Assembly (NCBI RefSeq): GCF_008386575.1
Contig: NZ_VUOA01000027.1
Coordinates: 1 to 64,000 of the forward strand
From: Salinarimonas soli
Lineage (GTDB): Bacteria; Pseudomonadota; Alphaproteobacteria; Rhizobiales; Beijerinckiaceae
DNA: 64,000 nucleotides
Direction of reading: 5' to 3'
Shown in pieces: positions 26,816 through 37,861 of the stretch. The notes under the pieces are model-generated. The model was not told where the DNA came from, searched no databases, and saw nothing but the letters and a program-made list of their open reading frames with translations. Positions within the stretch are counted from its first letter, which is position 1; each line of letters begins with the position of its first letter. Position numbers and translations under genes: made by a program.

Positions 26816-27919
26816 TCAGACCTCCCGGGTCTCGAAGTCGATCCGCGGATCGATCCAGACATAGATGAGGTCGGACAGGAGACCGACGAGCAGGCCCACG
26901 AGCGAGAAGATGTAGAGGGTGGCGAAGACCACCGGATAGTCCCGGTTCACGATCGATTCGAACGAGAGGAGCCCCAGGCCGTCGAGGGAGAAGATCGTCT
27001 CGATGAGGAGGGAGCCCGCGAAAAACGCGCCGATGAACGCGCCCGGGAACCCCGCCACGACGATGAGCATGGCGTTGCGGAACACGTGTCCGTAGAGCAC
27101 GCCCCGCTCCGACAATCCCTTCATCCGGGCGGTGAGCACGTATTGCTTGCGGATCTCGTCGAGGAAGGAGTTCTTCGTCAGAAGCGTGGACGTCGCGAAG
27201 GCGCCGAGCGCCATGGCGGTGATCGGCAGGGCGATGTGCCAGAGATAGTCGGTGACCTGCCGGTACCAGGGAAGGGCCGCGAAGTTCTCCGAGGTGAGGC
27301 CCCGCAGGGGAAAGATCTGCCAGAACGAGCCGCCGGCGAAGAGCACGATGAGCAGGATCGCGAAGAGGAAGCTCGGGATCGCGTAGCCGATGATGACGAC
27401 CCCCGAGGTCCAGACATCGAAGGCGGAGCCGTCCTTCACGGCCTTGCGGATGCCGAGCGGAATCGAGATCGCGTAGGACAGGATCGTCATCCACAGGCCC
27501 AGCGTGATCGAGACCGGCAGCTTCTCCTTGATGAGCTGAAGCACCGAGATGTCGCGGAAATAGCTCTTGCCGAAATCGAAGCGGGCGTAATCCCAGATCA
27601 TTTTCAGGAAGCGCTCATGCGCCGGCCGGTCGAAGCCGAACTGGCGCTCCAGCTGCCGGATGAAGGCCGGGTCGAGCCCTTGCGCGCCGCGATAGGACGA
27701 GGTCTCGCCCCCTCCCCCGCCCGCGGGCTGATTGCCGCCGCCTACGAAGTCGCCGCCGCCCCCCGAGACGCGGTTGCTCGAGTCCTGCCCCTGCAGCTGC
27801 GCCAGGATGCGCTCGACGGGGCCGCCGGGCGCGAACTGAACGAGTACGAACGAGATGAGCATGATCCCGAACAGGGTCGGGATCATGAGGAGAAGGCGAC
27901 GGGCGATATAGGCGGCCAT
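26816..27919 (-). CDS. yejB: Peptide ABC transporter permease (YejB-like)
   Basis: 367 residues with the DppB-type N-terminus ([20 protein letters not shown], then QFAPGGPVE) and the permease EAA loop [19 protein letters not shown] Gly-rich insertion (about residues 52-72) lies in the first periplasmic loop, longer than in DppB but usual for YejB. It pairs with YejE as the channel of an oligopeptide importer. Confidence 0.95.
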   Translation of the reverse strand: MAAYIARRLLLMIPTLFGIMLISFVLVQFAPGGPVERILAQLQGQDSSNRVSGGGGDFVGGGNQPAGGGGGETSSYRGAQGLDPAFIRQLERQFGFDRPAHERFLKMIWDYARFDFGKSYFRDISVLQLIKEKLPVSITLGLWMTILSYAISIPLGIRKAVKDGSAFDVWTSGVVIIGYAIPSFLFAILLIVLFAGGSFWQIFPLRGLTSENFAALPWYRQVTDYLWHIALPITAMALGAFATSTLLTKNSFLDEIRKQYVLTARMKGLSERGVLYGHVFRNAMLIVVAGFPGAFIGAFFAGSLLIETIFSLDGLGLLSFESIVNRDYPVVFATLYIFSLVGLLVGLLSDLIYVWIDPRIDFETREV

Positions 27920-27940
27920 GGGGCTCCTGCGGCGTGGCGG

Positions 27941-29797
27941 TCAGGTGCGGCCGATCCGCTTGGCCTTCTCCGGGTCGTACCACCAGGCCGAGAAGGCCGC
28001 ACGGCCGTACTTGGGAAGAATTTCGGGCCGCGCATATTGATCCCAATAGGCGATCCAATTCTCGGCCCGGAACCATTGCGGCACCCAGAAGCGCTGCGCC
28101 CGCAGCACCCGGTCGAGCGCGCGGGCCGCGATCGTCACCTCCTCGCGGGTCTTGGCCTGGATCACCGCCTCGACGAGGGCATCGACGGCCGGGTGGCTGA
28201 TGCCCGCGAGGTTGCTGGAGCCGCGGGTCTTGGCCGCGGCGCTGCCCATGTTGTTGCGGATCGCTTCCCCAGGCGCTAGGCCGAAGGAGTAGCGGCGCAC
28301 CGTCAAGTCGAAGTCGAACTCCTCGACGCGGCGCTGGTACTGGGCCGGATCGACCATGCGGATCGAGGCGTCGATGCCCAGAAGCCGCAGGTTCTTGATG
28401 AAGGGATTGGTGTGCGGCTGGAGCGAGCCGTCGTCCTCCAGGAACTCGATGGTGAACGGCTGGCCGTTGGGCTGGCGCATCACGCCGCCCGCGTCGCGCT
28501 TGAAGCCCGCCTGGGCCAGAAGCTCGCCCGCCCGGCGCAGAAGCCGGCGATCCTGGCCCGATCCGTCGGAGACGGGCGGCGTCACGGGCTCGCCGAACAC
28601 CTCCGGATCGAGGCTCGCCCGGAACGGCTCCAGGAGCCGGAGCTCCTCGGGCGAGGGCGGGCCGGAGGCCTTGAGCGGCGAGTTCTCGAACATGGACTGG
28701 GTTCGCCGCATCACCGAGAACATGATGTTGGCGTTGGTCCACTCGAAATCGAAGCACTGGATCAGCGCCTCGCGCACGCGCGGATCGGCGAACTTCTCCC
28801 GGCGCATGTTGATGAACCAGCCTTGAGCCCCGGACGGGGTCTCGTCGGCGAGCTCCTCGCGGATCACCTTGCCCTCGCGCAGGGCCGGGAAGTCGTAGCG
28901 CGTCTTCCAGACCCGGCTCGTGAACTCCTCGCGGATCGTGTAGGCGCCCGACGTGAAGGCCTGGTAGCCCGCCTCCCGGTCGCGGAAATACTCGTAGCGG
29001 ACCTCGTCGAAATTGTTGAGGCCGACCATCACGGGCAGGTCCTTCGCCCAGAAGTCGGGAACCCGCTCGAAGGTGATGAAGCGACCGACCTCGACGCGCT
29101 TCACGCGGTAGGGGCCCGAGCCTAAGGGCGCCTCGAGGGTCGATTCCTCGAAGGGCCGGGTGGCGTAATAGGCCGCCGAGAAGATCGGCATGCCGGCCAC
29201 CACGAGGGGCGCATCTCGCCCCCGTTTCTCGACGAAGCGCACCGTCACCACGTCGTCGCCCTCCGCCGTGACGCTCTCCAGCGGGCGCAGGAGCTGGACG
29301 TAAGCCGGATGGCCCTTGGTCTTCAGGGTCTCCAGGGAGAAGACCACGTCGCGGGCCGTAATCCGCGAGCCGTCGTGGAAGCGCGCCTCGGGGCGGAGCC
29401 GGAAGCGGTAGACCCGGCCGTCCGGGCTGATGCGCACGCTCTTCGCCACGAGCCCGTAGAGGGAGTCGGGCTCGTCGAGGGAGGCGGCCATGAGGCTGTC
29501 GAAGGTGAGCCCCATGCCGGCGGCGCCGTCGCCCTTCAGCACGTAGATGTTCAGCGTGTTGAAGGTCTGGAAGCTCTGGTTCCCCGTGCCCGAGGAGATC
29601 GTGTAGGAGGCGGAGCCGCCCTTCGGGGCCCGCGGGTTCACGTACTCGAAATGCGGGAAGTCGGCGGGGTACTTGAGGTCGCCGAAGGCCGACAGGCCGT
29701 GGCTCTCGCGCTCGCCCTCCTGCGCAAGGGCGGGCAGGGCCGGCGTGGCGCCGAGCGCGGCGGCGCCGATCAGGAGCTCGCGGCGGGTCGGACTCAT
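27941..29797 (-). CDS. Extracellular peptide-binding protein, Tat-type signal
   Basis: 618 residues of the family 5 (SBP_bac_5) binding proteins. The N-terminus carries a twin-arginine motif (PTRRELLIGAAALGATPA), so it may be exported folded. Domain I and III segments such as LKYPADFPHFEYVNPRAPKG, the PEARFHDGSRITARDV stretch and MVDPAQYQRRVEEFDF match the YejA subfamily. It overlaps the other binding protein by 4 bp and precedes yejB, so it feeds this importer. Confidence 0.93.
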   Translation of the reverse strand: MSPTRRELLIGAAALGATPALPALAQEGERESHGLSAFGDLKYPADFPHFEYVNPRAPKGGSASYTISSGTGNQSFQTFNTLNIYVLKGDGAAGMGLTFDSLMAASLDEPDSLYGLVAKSVRISPDGRVYRFRLRPEARFHDGSRITARDVVFSLETLKTKGHPAYVQLLRPLESVTAEGDDVVTVRFVEKRGRDAPLVVAGMPIFSAAYYATRPFEESTLEAPLGSGPYRVKRVEVGRFITFERVPDFWAKDLPVMVGLNNFDEVRYEYFRDREAGYQAFTSGAYTIREEFTSRVWKTRYDFPALREGKVIREELADETPSGAQGWFINMRREKFADPRVREALIQCFDFEWTNANIMFSVMRRTQSMFENSPLKASGPPSPEELRLLEPFRASLDPEVFGEPVTPPVSDGSGQDRRLLRRAGELLAQAGFKRDAGGVMRQPNGQPFTIEFLEDDGSLQPHTNPFIKNLRLLGIDASIRMVDPAQYQRRVEEFDFDLTVRRYSFGLAPGEAIRNNMGSAAAKTRGSSNLAGISHPAVDALVEAVIQAKTREEVTIAARALDRVLRAQRFWVPQWFRAENWIAYWDQYARPEILPKYGRAAFSAWWYDPEKAKRIGRT

Positions 29798-31656
29798 CGC
29801 TGGGCTCCCGTCTTGGCGGCCTTGGCCTCATCGTACCACCAGATGGTGGGGAACGAGGACGCGCCGTAGCGCGGCATGGTCTGCGGGTGGCTGAACCGAT
29901 CCCAGCGGGCCGTGCGCTCCTTGCCATAGGTCCATTGCGGGACGACGTAGTCGTGGTGCAGGAGCACCCGGTCGAGGGCCTTCACGGCCGCCACCTGCTC
30001 CTCCCGGTCCTTGGCGAAGATCACGCCCTCGATGAGGGCGTCGATCGCGGGATCCTTGATCCCGGCCACGTTCTGCGAGCCCTGCCGGTCGGCGGCGGCC
30101 GAGCCCCACTGGTCGCGCTGCTCGTTGCCGGGCGAGAGCGACTGGGCCCACAGGTTCGTGGTCATGTCGAAATCGAAGCTGCGGATGCGGTTCTGGTACT
30201 GGGCCGGATCCATGATCCGCAGGGTCACGGGGATGCCGAGCCGCTCGAGCGCCTGCTTGTAGGTGAGCACGTAGCGCTCCTGGCTCGCGTCGTAGCCCAG
30301 GAACTCCACCGTCAACGGCTCGCCCGTCTTGGTGTTGACGAGGCTGCGCCCCTTCTGCTCGTAGCCCGCCGCCTTCAGGAGATCGAAGGCCTGGCGCAGG
30401 TTGTTGCGGAAGGCGTCCGGCGTGCCGGCGACGGGGTTGCGGTAGGGCTCGGTGAACACCGTGTCCGGAATCTTGCCCTTGAGGCCCTGCAGGATCTCCA
30501 GCTCGCGCCCCTCGGGCAGCCCCGTGGCGGCAAGCTCGGTGCCCTCGAAGAACGAGTCGATGCGCTCGTAGGCGCCGAAGAACAGGTTGCGGTTGATGTC
30601 CTCGAAGTCGAAGGCAAGGTTGAAGGCGCGGCGCACCCGCGGATCCTGGAATTTTGGCCGGCGCAGGTTGAAGGCGAAGGCCTGCATGCGGCCCGACGCC
30701 CGCTCGTCGAACTCCTCGCGCACCACCCTCCCCTCCCGCACGGCCGGGAAGTCGTAGGCCGTGGCCCAGTTGCGGGCCACGTTCTCGGTCCGGAAGTCGA
30801 TCTGGTCGCCCTTGAAGGCTTCGAGCAGCACGGTGGCGTCGCGGAAATATTCCGTGCGGACCTCGGCGAAGTTGTTCTTGCCCACGTTCACGTTGAGGTC
30901 GCGGGCCCAGTAGTCGGGCACGCGCTCGTAGACCGCGTTGCGCCCGGCCTCGAAGCTCTTGAGGCGGTAGGCGCCCGAGCCCACCGGCGGCTCGAGGCTC
31001 GTCTGGGTGACGTCGCGCTTGCGCCCGTCCGGGGTCGAGCCCTCCCAGAAATGCTTCGGCAGGATGGGGATCTGGCCCACGATCTGGGGCAGCTCGCGGT
31101 TGTTCCGCTCCGAGAAGCGGAAGGTCACCTCCCGCTCGCCCGTGGCCTCCGCCCGCTCCACGTTCTTGTAGTAGAAGGCGTAGAGGGGGCTGTTGGCCTT
31201 GAGGGCCTCGAACGAGAAGATCACGTCGGCGGGGGTGATCGGCTTGCCGTCGTGGAAGCGGGCGGCGGGGTTGATGCGGTAGGTTACGGACGAGAAGTCG
31301 GCCGGGTAGCGCACCCCGTCGGCGATGAGCCCGTACTCGCTGAAGGGCTCGTCCGAGGACGGGGTCATGAGGGTGTCGTAGAGCCGCCCCACCCCCGTCT
31401 CGATGCTGCCCTTCACACCCGCGACGACGATGTTGAAGTTGTCGAAGGTGCCCTGCGCGCCGAGGCGCACCGTGCCCGCCTTCGGCGCCTTGGGGTTCAC
31501 GTACTCGAAATGGGGGAAGCCCTCCGGGTATTTCACCTCGCCGAGCAGCGCCAGGCCGTGCCGCCAGGGGCTTTGGGCCGCTTCCTGCGCGCCCGCGGGC
31601 AGGGCGAGGCTCAGGCTGAGGGCTGCCAGGCAGGCACGGGCGAGCGGTCGAAGCAC
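29794..31656 (-). CDS. yejA: Extracellular peptide-binding protein, Sec-type signal
   Basis: 620 residues, paralogous to the downstream binding protein. The sequence HFEYVNPKAPKAGTV, the NPAARFHDGKPITPADV stretch and RIMDPAQYQNRIRSFDFD align well. Its signal peptide (MLRPLARACLAALSLSLALP) lacks twin arginines, so it should use Sec. It starts at GTG 31656 and is the first gene of the five-component Yej operon. Two paralogues before one permease set suggest a broadened ligand range. Confidence 0.93.
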   Translation of the reverse strand: MLRPLARACLAALSLSLALPAGAQEAAQSPWRHGLALLGEVKYPEGFPHFEYVNPKAPKAGTVRLGAQGTFDNFNIVVAGVKGSIETGVGRLYDTLMTPSSDEPFSEYGLIADGVRYPADFSSVTYRINPAARFHDGKPITPADVIFSFEALKANSPLYAFYYKNVERAEATGEREVTFRFSERNNRELPQIVGQIPILPKHFWEGSTPDGRKRDVTQTSLEPPVGSGAYRLKSFEAGRNAVYERVPDYWARDLNVNVGKNNFAEVRTEYFRDATVLLEAFKGDQIDFRTENVARNWATAYDFPAVREGRVVREEFDERASGRMQAFAFNLRRPKFQDPRVRRAFNLAFDFEDINRNLFFGAYERIDSFFEGTELAATGLPEGRELEILQGLKGKIPDTVFTEPYRNPVAGTPDAFRNNLRQAFDLLKAAGYEQKGRSLVNTKTGEPLTVEFLGYDASQERYVLTYKQALERLGIPVTLRIMDPAQYQNRIRSFDFDMTTNLWAQSLSPGNEQRDQWGSAAADRQGSQNVAGIKDPAIDALIEGVIFAKDREEQVAAVKALDRVLLHHDYVVPQWTYGKERTARWDRFSHPQTMPRYGASSFPTIWWYDEAKAAKTGAQR

Positions 31657-31735
31657 GGGCGTCTCCGGATGGGTCGAACGGATATAATGTTCGACCGGCT
31701 CTTTGTGACGTCAATGCGGTGCGGCGGCAAAGAAA

Positions 31736-31759
31736 AAGGCCGGGCACCGGCCCGGCCTT
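31736..31759 (-). terminator. Rho-independent terminator of the cytochrome c gene
   Basis: A perfect 10-bp stem (AAGGCCGGGC/GCCCGGCCTT) with a 4-nt loop, followed on the minus strand by TTTTTC. It is among the clearest intrinsic terminators in the window. Confidence 0.8.
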
Positions 31760-31785
31760 GCGTCATTCGCGCGCGGCGGCGGTCC

Positions 31786-32352
31786 TCAAGGGGCCGGCAG
31801 CGGCGCCGGGCTTTCGGACAGCGAGCGAAGATAGGCGATCACGTCGGCGCGCTCCTGGGGCGACTTGATGCCGGCGAAGGCCATGGCGGTGCCCGGGAGG
31901 TAGCCGCGGGGGTTCTCCAGGAAGCCGCTCAGCTCCTCGTAGCCCCACTTCTCGCCCTTGGCGGCCCGCTCCTTGAGGGGCGCCGAATAGCCGAAGCCCT
32001 CGGCGTGCGCCTTGGGGCCCGCCACGACGTTGTAGAGGTTCGGGCCGACCCGGTTGGGCCCGCCCTTCTCGAAGGTGTGGCAGGACGCGCACTTCTTGGC
32101 CGCCGCGGTGCCGCGGGCGACATCCGCCTTGGCGAGCAGCACGGGCAGGGGCTCGGCCGCCGCGGCGGGCGCGCCGCCACCGCCGCCCGCGCCGGCACCG
32201 CCCGCCGCGGCCTCGGCCACCGGCAGGTCATAGCCCGGAACCGCCGGCTTCTTGGGGTGGAACAGGATGCCGGACAGGATATTCAGGCCGAGCGCGAGCA
32301 TCAGCGCGCCGAACACGGCGCCCATGATCTTGTTGAGCTCGAACGAGTTCAT
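31786..32352 (-). CDS. cycM: Membrane-anchored c-type cytochrome (CycM-like)
   Basis: 188 residues: an uncleaved N-terminal membrane helix (about 10-30), a Gly/Ala-rich flexible linker (48-68), then a class I cytochrome c domain with the haem motif CASCH at 88-92 and an axial Met in YLPGTAMAFAG. CycM of Bradyrhizobium carries electrons from the bc1 complex to the aa3 oxidase. The frame stays open upstream, but ATG 32352 gives the anchor. Confidence 0.93.
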   Translation of the reverse strand: MNSFELNKIMGAVFGALMLALGLNILSGILFHPKKPAVPGYDLPVAEAAAGGAGAGGGGGAPAAAAEPLPVLLAKADVARGTAAAKKCASCHTFEKGGPNRVGPNLYNVVAGPKAHAEGFGYSAPLKERAAKGEKWGYEELSGFLENPRGYLPGTAMAFAGIKSPQERADVIAYLRSLSESPAPLPAP

Positions 32353-32550
32353 GCAGTCGCTCCCGTCCGCGCGGATCGAAGGCGGACATGCGAGTGGGGA
32401 AAGGGGCGATGAGGCGGGGAACCCCGCCGCGCGGTTGCTTAGCCCTAATCCCACGGCTTTGACAATGGCCTAACGCAGCGCGCGTCGTCGCACTTTCGAC
32501 GGGCCCCTGGCGCTCCCCGTCGCGCTTGCGGGGGAGATCACGCATGAAAA

Positions 32551-32576
32551 CGCCTCCGCCGGGGTCGGCGGAGGCG
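32551..32576 (-). terminator. Rho-independent terminator of the BA14K gene
   Basis: CGCCTCCGCC and GGCGGAGGCG form a perfect 10-bp stem with a 6-nt loop, followed on the minus strand by TTTT. It starts 24 bp after the BA14K stop. Confidence 0.8.
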
Positions 32577-32599
32577 CGCTCAAGGCCGAACGGCCGCGC

Positions 32600-32974
32600 T
32601 CACTCGCAGGCGTAGCGGTACCCGTCCCGGGCGAGGTAGGTGCCCGTCTGGGGATCGAAGGACCGGTACTTGCGCGAGCAATAGGCGATGTAGTCCGGAT
32701 CCTGCGTGCGGTGCAGGGGCTGGGCCGCCTGGGAGGAGGCGATGGCGCCCGCAATCAGCGCGCCCGCCGCGAGCCCGCCCACGACGCCCACCGCAACATC
32801 GCCGCCGCGGTAATAATGGCGGCGGTAATAGTACTGCACGTCCTGGCGTAGCGGATCGCCCGCCGCGACCTCGGCCCGCACGGCCGCCGCGGCCGGGAGC
32901 GGCAGGGCCTGGGCGGAGCCGAGCGACCCGGCGAGGGTGGCGGCGGCGAGAAGAAGGCTCACGGTCTTGCGCAT
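32600..32974 (-). CDS. BA14K family exported protein
   Basis: 124 residues. A Sec signal peptide (KTVSLLLAAATLAGSLGSAQA) is followed by a Tyr/His-rich patch (QYYYRRHYYRG), a glycine-zipper-like hydrophobic stretch (VGGLAAGALIAGAIASS) and the C-terminal BA14K motif DYIAYCSRKYRSFDPQTGTY. In Brucella this family is an immunoreactive, lectin-like envelope protein. ATG 32974 was chosen because the signal peptide begins there. Confidence 0.9.
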   Translation of the reverse strand: MRKTVSLLLAAATLAGSLGSAQALPLPAAAAVRAEVAAGDPLRQDVQYYYRRHYYRGGDVAVGVVGGLAAGALIAGAIASSQAAQPLHRTQDPDYIAYCSRKYRSFDPQTGTYLARDGYRYACE

Positions 32975-33107
32975 GCGGGTTCCCCGGTTCGGGGCCCGGC
33001 ACGGCTCCAGCCGTGGGGCCCTGGTTTTGACCGGGCGGACCTTAGCGGTCGGGGCGCGGACGGAGGTGCGCCCGCGCACCCGGGCTCGCATCGGGGTGGA
33101 CGACGGA

Positions 33108-34589
33108 TCAGCGGGCCAGCACGCGGGCCGCCTCCTTCGTGGTGGAGACCGCGCGCCCGACCTGGGCCACGGCGCCGGAGATGGCCGAGACGTTGCCGGA
33201 GATCTGCTGCACGGCGCTCGCGGTGCTCTGCATGCTCGAGGACATCTCCCGGGTGACGGCGCTCTGCTCGTCGACGGCCGCCGCCGTCCCGACCACGTAG
33301 TCGCGCATGGATTCCACCGAGGCCCGGATCGCGTCGAGCGAGGACACGACCGAGGTGGCGACGCCCTGCACGCCGTCGATCTCCGAGGCGATCTGCTCCG
33401 TGGCGCGGGCCGCCTGGTTGGCGAGGTTCTTCACCTCCTGGGCCACGACCGCGAAGCCCCTGCCCGCCTCGCCCGCGCGGGCCGACTCGATGGTGGCGTT
33501 CAGCGCCAGCAGGTTGATCTGGCCCGCGATGTTCTGGATCAGGCCTACGATCCCGCCCATGGCGGTGGCGGCGTCCGACAGCTTCGTGGTGAACTCGCCC
33601 GCCGCGCGGGTCTGCTCGAAGGCCGTGTCGGTGGCGCCGCGCGCCTTCGACATGCTCTGCGCGATCTCGGTGATCGAGGCCGCGAGCTCCTCGGAAGCCG
33701 CCGCCATGGCCTGCATGTTGCCCGACGTGCTCTGGGCCGAATGGGTCGCCTCGTCCGCCTGCTCGTTGGAGCGGGCGATGGCGTGGTCGATCTCGCCGAA
33801 ATTGGTATCGATGAGGTGGCGCAGGTCGCGCAGGAGCTTCACCTGCGCGGTGACGTCGGTGGCGAACTTCACGACCTTCATGGGCCGGCCGCTCGCATCG
33901 AGGATGGGGTTGTAGGAGGCCTGGATCCAGACCTCGCGCCCGCCCTTGCCGATGCGCTTGTACTGCGCCGCCTGGTACTCGCCCCGGCGCAAGGCCGCCC
34001 AGAACGCTCCATATTCGGGGCTCGCCTTGGTGGCGGGCTCGACGAACATGGAATGGTGCTGGCCGACGATCTCGGGGAGCGTATAGCCGAGCGCGTCGAG
34101 AAAGTTGGGGTTGGCGTCGAGGATCACGCCGTCGAGGGTGAAGGAGATGACGGCCTGGACCTTGTTGATGGCGGCGATCTGGCCGGCCCGATCCGCGTCG
34201 TCGGTCTTCTGCCGGGTGATGTCGGTAGCGAACTTCACCACCTTCACGGGCTTGCCGTCGCGGCCGAGGACCGGGTTGTAGGACGCCTCGATCCAGATCT
34301 CCCGCCCGCCCTTGCCGATGCGCTTGTACTGCGAGGCTTGGTACTCGCCCCGGCGGAGCGCCGCCCAGAAAGCCGTATATTCGGGGCTCGCCTTCGTGGC
34401 GGGCTCGACGAACATGGAATGGTGCTGGCCCACGATCTCAGGGAGCGTGTAGCCGAGCGTGGTCAGGAAGTTCTGGTTGGCCGTGAGGATGCGGCCCTCC
34501 AGGTCAAACTCGATGATCGCCTGCGAGCGATCGAGCGCCGCGAGCTTCGCCTGCATGTCTTCGGTGCGCACGGACTTGAAAGCGAACAT
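33108..34589 (-). CDS. Soluble methyl-accepting chemotaxis protein with two PAS domains
   Basis: 493 residues without a membrane segment or HAMP domain. Two tandem PAS domains (about 15-125 and 137-247) share long identical stretches, including [20 protein letters not shown], and are followed by the signalling coiled coil. The methyl-accepting hairpin tip that contacts CheA/CheW is visible as [20 protein letters not shown]. Lack of a membrane anchor means it senses the cytoplasm, perhaps redox or energy state through a PAS cofactor. The near-identity of the PAS domains points to recent duplication or gene conversion. Confidence 0.94.
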   Translation of the reverse strand: MFAFKSVRTEDMQAKLAALDRSQAIIEFDLEGRILTANQNFLTTLGYTLPEIVGQHHSMFVEPATKASPEYTAFWAALRRGEYQASQYKRIGKGGREIWIEASYNPVLGRDGKPVKVVKFATDITRQKTDDADRAGQIAAINKVQAVISFTLDGVILDANPNFLDALGYTLPEIVGQHHSMFVEPATKASPEYGAFWAALRRGEYQAAQYKRIGKGGREVWIQASYNPILDASGRPMKVVKFATDVTAQVKLLRDLRHLIDTNFGEIDHAIARSNEQADEATHSAQSTSGNMQAMAAASEELAASITEIAQSMSKARGATDTAFEQTRAAGEFTTKLSDAATAMGGIVGLIQNIAGQINLLALNATIESARAGEAGRGFAVVAQEVKNLANQAARATEQIASEIDGVQGVATSVVSSLDAIRASVESMRDYVVGTAAAVDEQSAVTREMSSSMQSTASAVQQISGNVSAISGAVAQVGRAVSTTKEAARVLAR

Positions 34590-35142
34590 GGCCGTCTCCT
34601 CGGGCAGTTTCTTGTGGGCTCAATCGGGATCGAAGGGGGATCAGGAACGAGCCGGCGGCGGACGCTCGCGGGAGCGACAGGGCGGGCCGGAGCGGTGGAG
34701 CTGCCGCGTGCGCATGGACGGGCTTTCAGTCGTCGGAGCGCCGCAAGGGCGTGCGCCACGTTTTACGTTGATGCATTCTCTCAGTTGACCTGATTAAAAA
34801 GAGGTAAACTGACGCTACGTGAGGCCGATAGAAAGCGTATTTGAGCGACCATAACGCCGGACAGACATGATCAATGCCCGACACATCATGTGAATTACAA
34901 CCCGGTCGAGCACATTGTGGGTATTCGACTCCGACGCCGCCGCCCCATCACCTTACCGGAACCTTATTTTCCGGCGGATACGAGCTGACGTTGCGTGAGC
35001 CTGCCGCGACTCATTCGCCGGGGACATCGGCGCGCAGGAACGGGGCCGGCGAGCGCTCGGCTCCAGCCTGGGGGCAGGTGATCGTGGGGTGGGGACGTGC
35101 CGGGGAGCGGCCGCCCCGATGCTCCGGGGCGGCCGTCGAGCT
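34590..35142. other. AT-richer intergenic region upstream of the chemoreceptor gene
   Basis: Between the divergent side of the chemoreceptor gene and the end of ettA there are about 550 bp without a supportable gene. Positions 34760-34990 are visibly AT-richer than anything else nearby. TTAA at 34794-34797 followed by seven bases and TAAAC is a one-mismatch CtrA-type site about 205 bp before the chemoreceptor start. The region probably holds its promoter; part may encode a small RNA. Confidence 0.4.
35108..35134 (-). terminator. Hairpin terminator after ettA
   Basis: GGCCGCCCCG and CGGGGCGGCC type arms form a strong GC hairpin with a short loop about 10 bp past the ettA stop. No long T-tract follows. 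Confidence 0.5.
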
Positions 35143-36795
<1,653 letters not shown>

Positions 36796-37108
36796 GGGGT
36801 CCGTTTCCTGAGCGGCTGGAGCTGTCGCGGGATGTGGCCCGTGAGTTACCAGCCGCGGGCGCGCCGGGCAAGTGTTCGCACCCGTGGCGCCGACGGGCGG
36901 GCGCCTGCGGCCTCAAGCGCCCGAGAGTGCGAAATCGCGCGCGAGATCGCCCCTCCCACAACCCCCGCTCCGTTCAAAACGGTGGGAACGCCCAGTTTTT
37001 CCGCGATCGGGCCCCTTGAAGGCCACCGGGTTCTTATATCTACTCCTCGCAGAACGATAATAATCCAGGGAGGGGCGGGACCGTGCCGAAAGGCGCGACC
37101 GCACGGCG
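36796..37108. promoter_or_regulatory. Divergent ettA / branched-chain transporter control region
   Basis: 313 bp between two divergent starts. I see no gene. A TTGAA box at 37016-37020 followed by TATATC near 37035 is a possible but poorly spaced promoter for the transporter operon, and an AT-rich AACGATAATAATCC lies at 37053-37066. No riboswitch structure was recognised. Confidence 0.3.
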
Positions 37109-37861
37109 ATGAGCGACTACATCATCGAGACGGCCGGCCTGACGAAGGAGTTCAAGGGCTTCACCGCCGTGAACGCGGTGGACCTGCGGATCCGCCGCGG
37201 CACCATCCATGCGCTGATCGGACCCAACGGAGCGGGCAAGACCACCTGCTTCAACCTGATCACGAAGTTTCTGGAGCCCACACGGGGCACCATCCGCTAC
37301 AACGGCCGGGACATCACCCGCGCCAAGCCCGCCGACATCGCGCGGCTCGGGATGGTCCGCTCCTTCCAGATCTCGGCGACCTTCCCGCATCTCACGCTCC
37401 TGGAGAACGTGCGGGTCGCCCTGCAGCGGCCGCTGGGCACGTCGTTCCATTTCTGGCGGCCTGAATCGTCCCTCCGGGCGCTGGACGAGCGCGCCATGGC
37501 GCTCCTCGACGAGGTGGGCCTCACGGCCTATGCCACGCTGCCCGCGGTGGAGCTGTCCTATGGCCGCAAGCGGGCCCTGGAGATCGCGACGACGCTCGCC
37601 CTCGATCCCGAGATGCTGCTCCTCGACGAGCCCACCTCCGGCATGGGCCACGAGGACATCGGCCGGGTGGCGGCCCTCATCCGCCGCGTCGCCGCCAACC
37701 GCACGGTCCTGATGGTGGAGCACAACCTCTCGGTCGTCTCCGACCTGTCCGACACGATCACCGTGCTGGCCCGGGGCGAGATCCTCGCGGAGGGCACCTA
37801 CGCGCAGGTCTCGAAGAACCCCGACGTCGTGGACGCCTATATGGGGACCGGTCATGCTTGA
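37109..37861 (+). CDS. livG: Branched-chain amino acid-type ABC transporter ATPase (LivG-like)
   Basis: 250 residues. Walker [10 protein letters not shown] (about 39-47), a LivG-type signature LSYGRKRALEIA and Walker B MLLLDEPTSGM are intact. It pairs with the LivF-like ATPase to drive a HAAT-family importer of branched-chain amino acids or of urea/amides; the substrate cannot be told from the ATPase. It is the first gene of a five-gene operon and overlaps livF by 8 bp. Confidence 0.92.
   Translation: MSDYIIETAGLTKEFKGFTAVNAVDLRIRRGTIHALIGPNGAGKTTCFNLITKFLEPTRGTIRYNGRDITRAKPADIARLGMVRSFQISATFPHLTLLENVRVALQRPLGTSFHFWRPESSLRALDERAMALLDEVGLTAYATLPAVELSYGRKRALEIATTLALDPEMLLLDEPTSGMGHEDIGRVAALIRRVAANRTVLMVEHNLSVVSDLSDTITVLARGEILAEGTYAQVSKNPDVVDAYMGTGHA

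Noticed and set aside
29887-32412. 841-codon plus-strand open frame
   Set aside because: Antisense to the yejA-type and cytochrome c genes, which have clear family motifs; the composition is that of a shadow frame.
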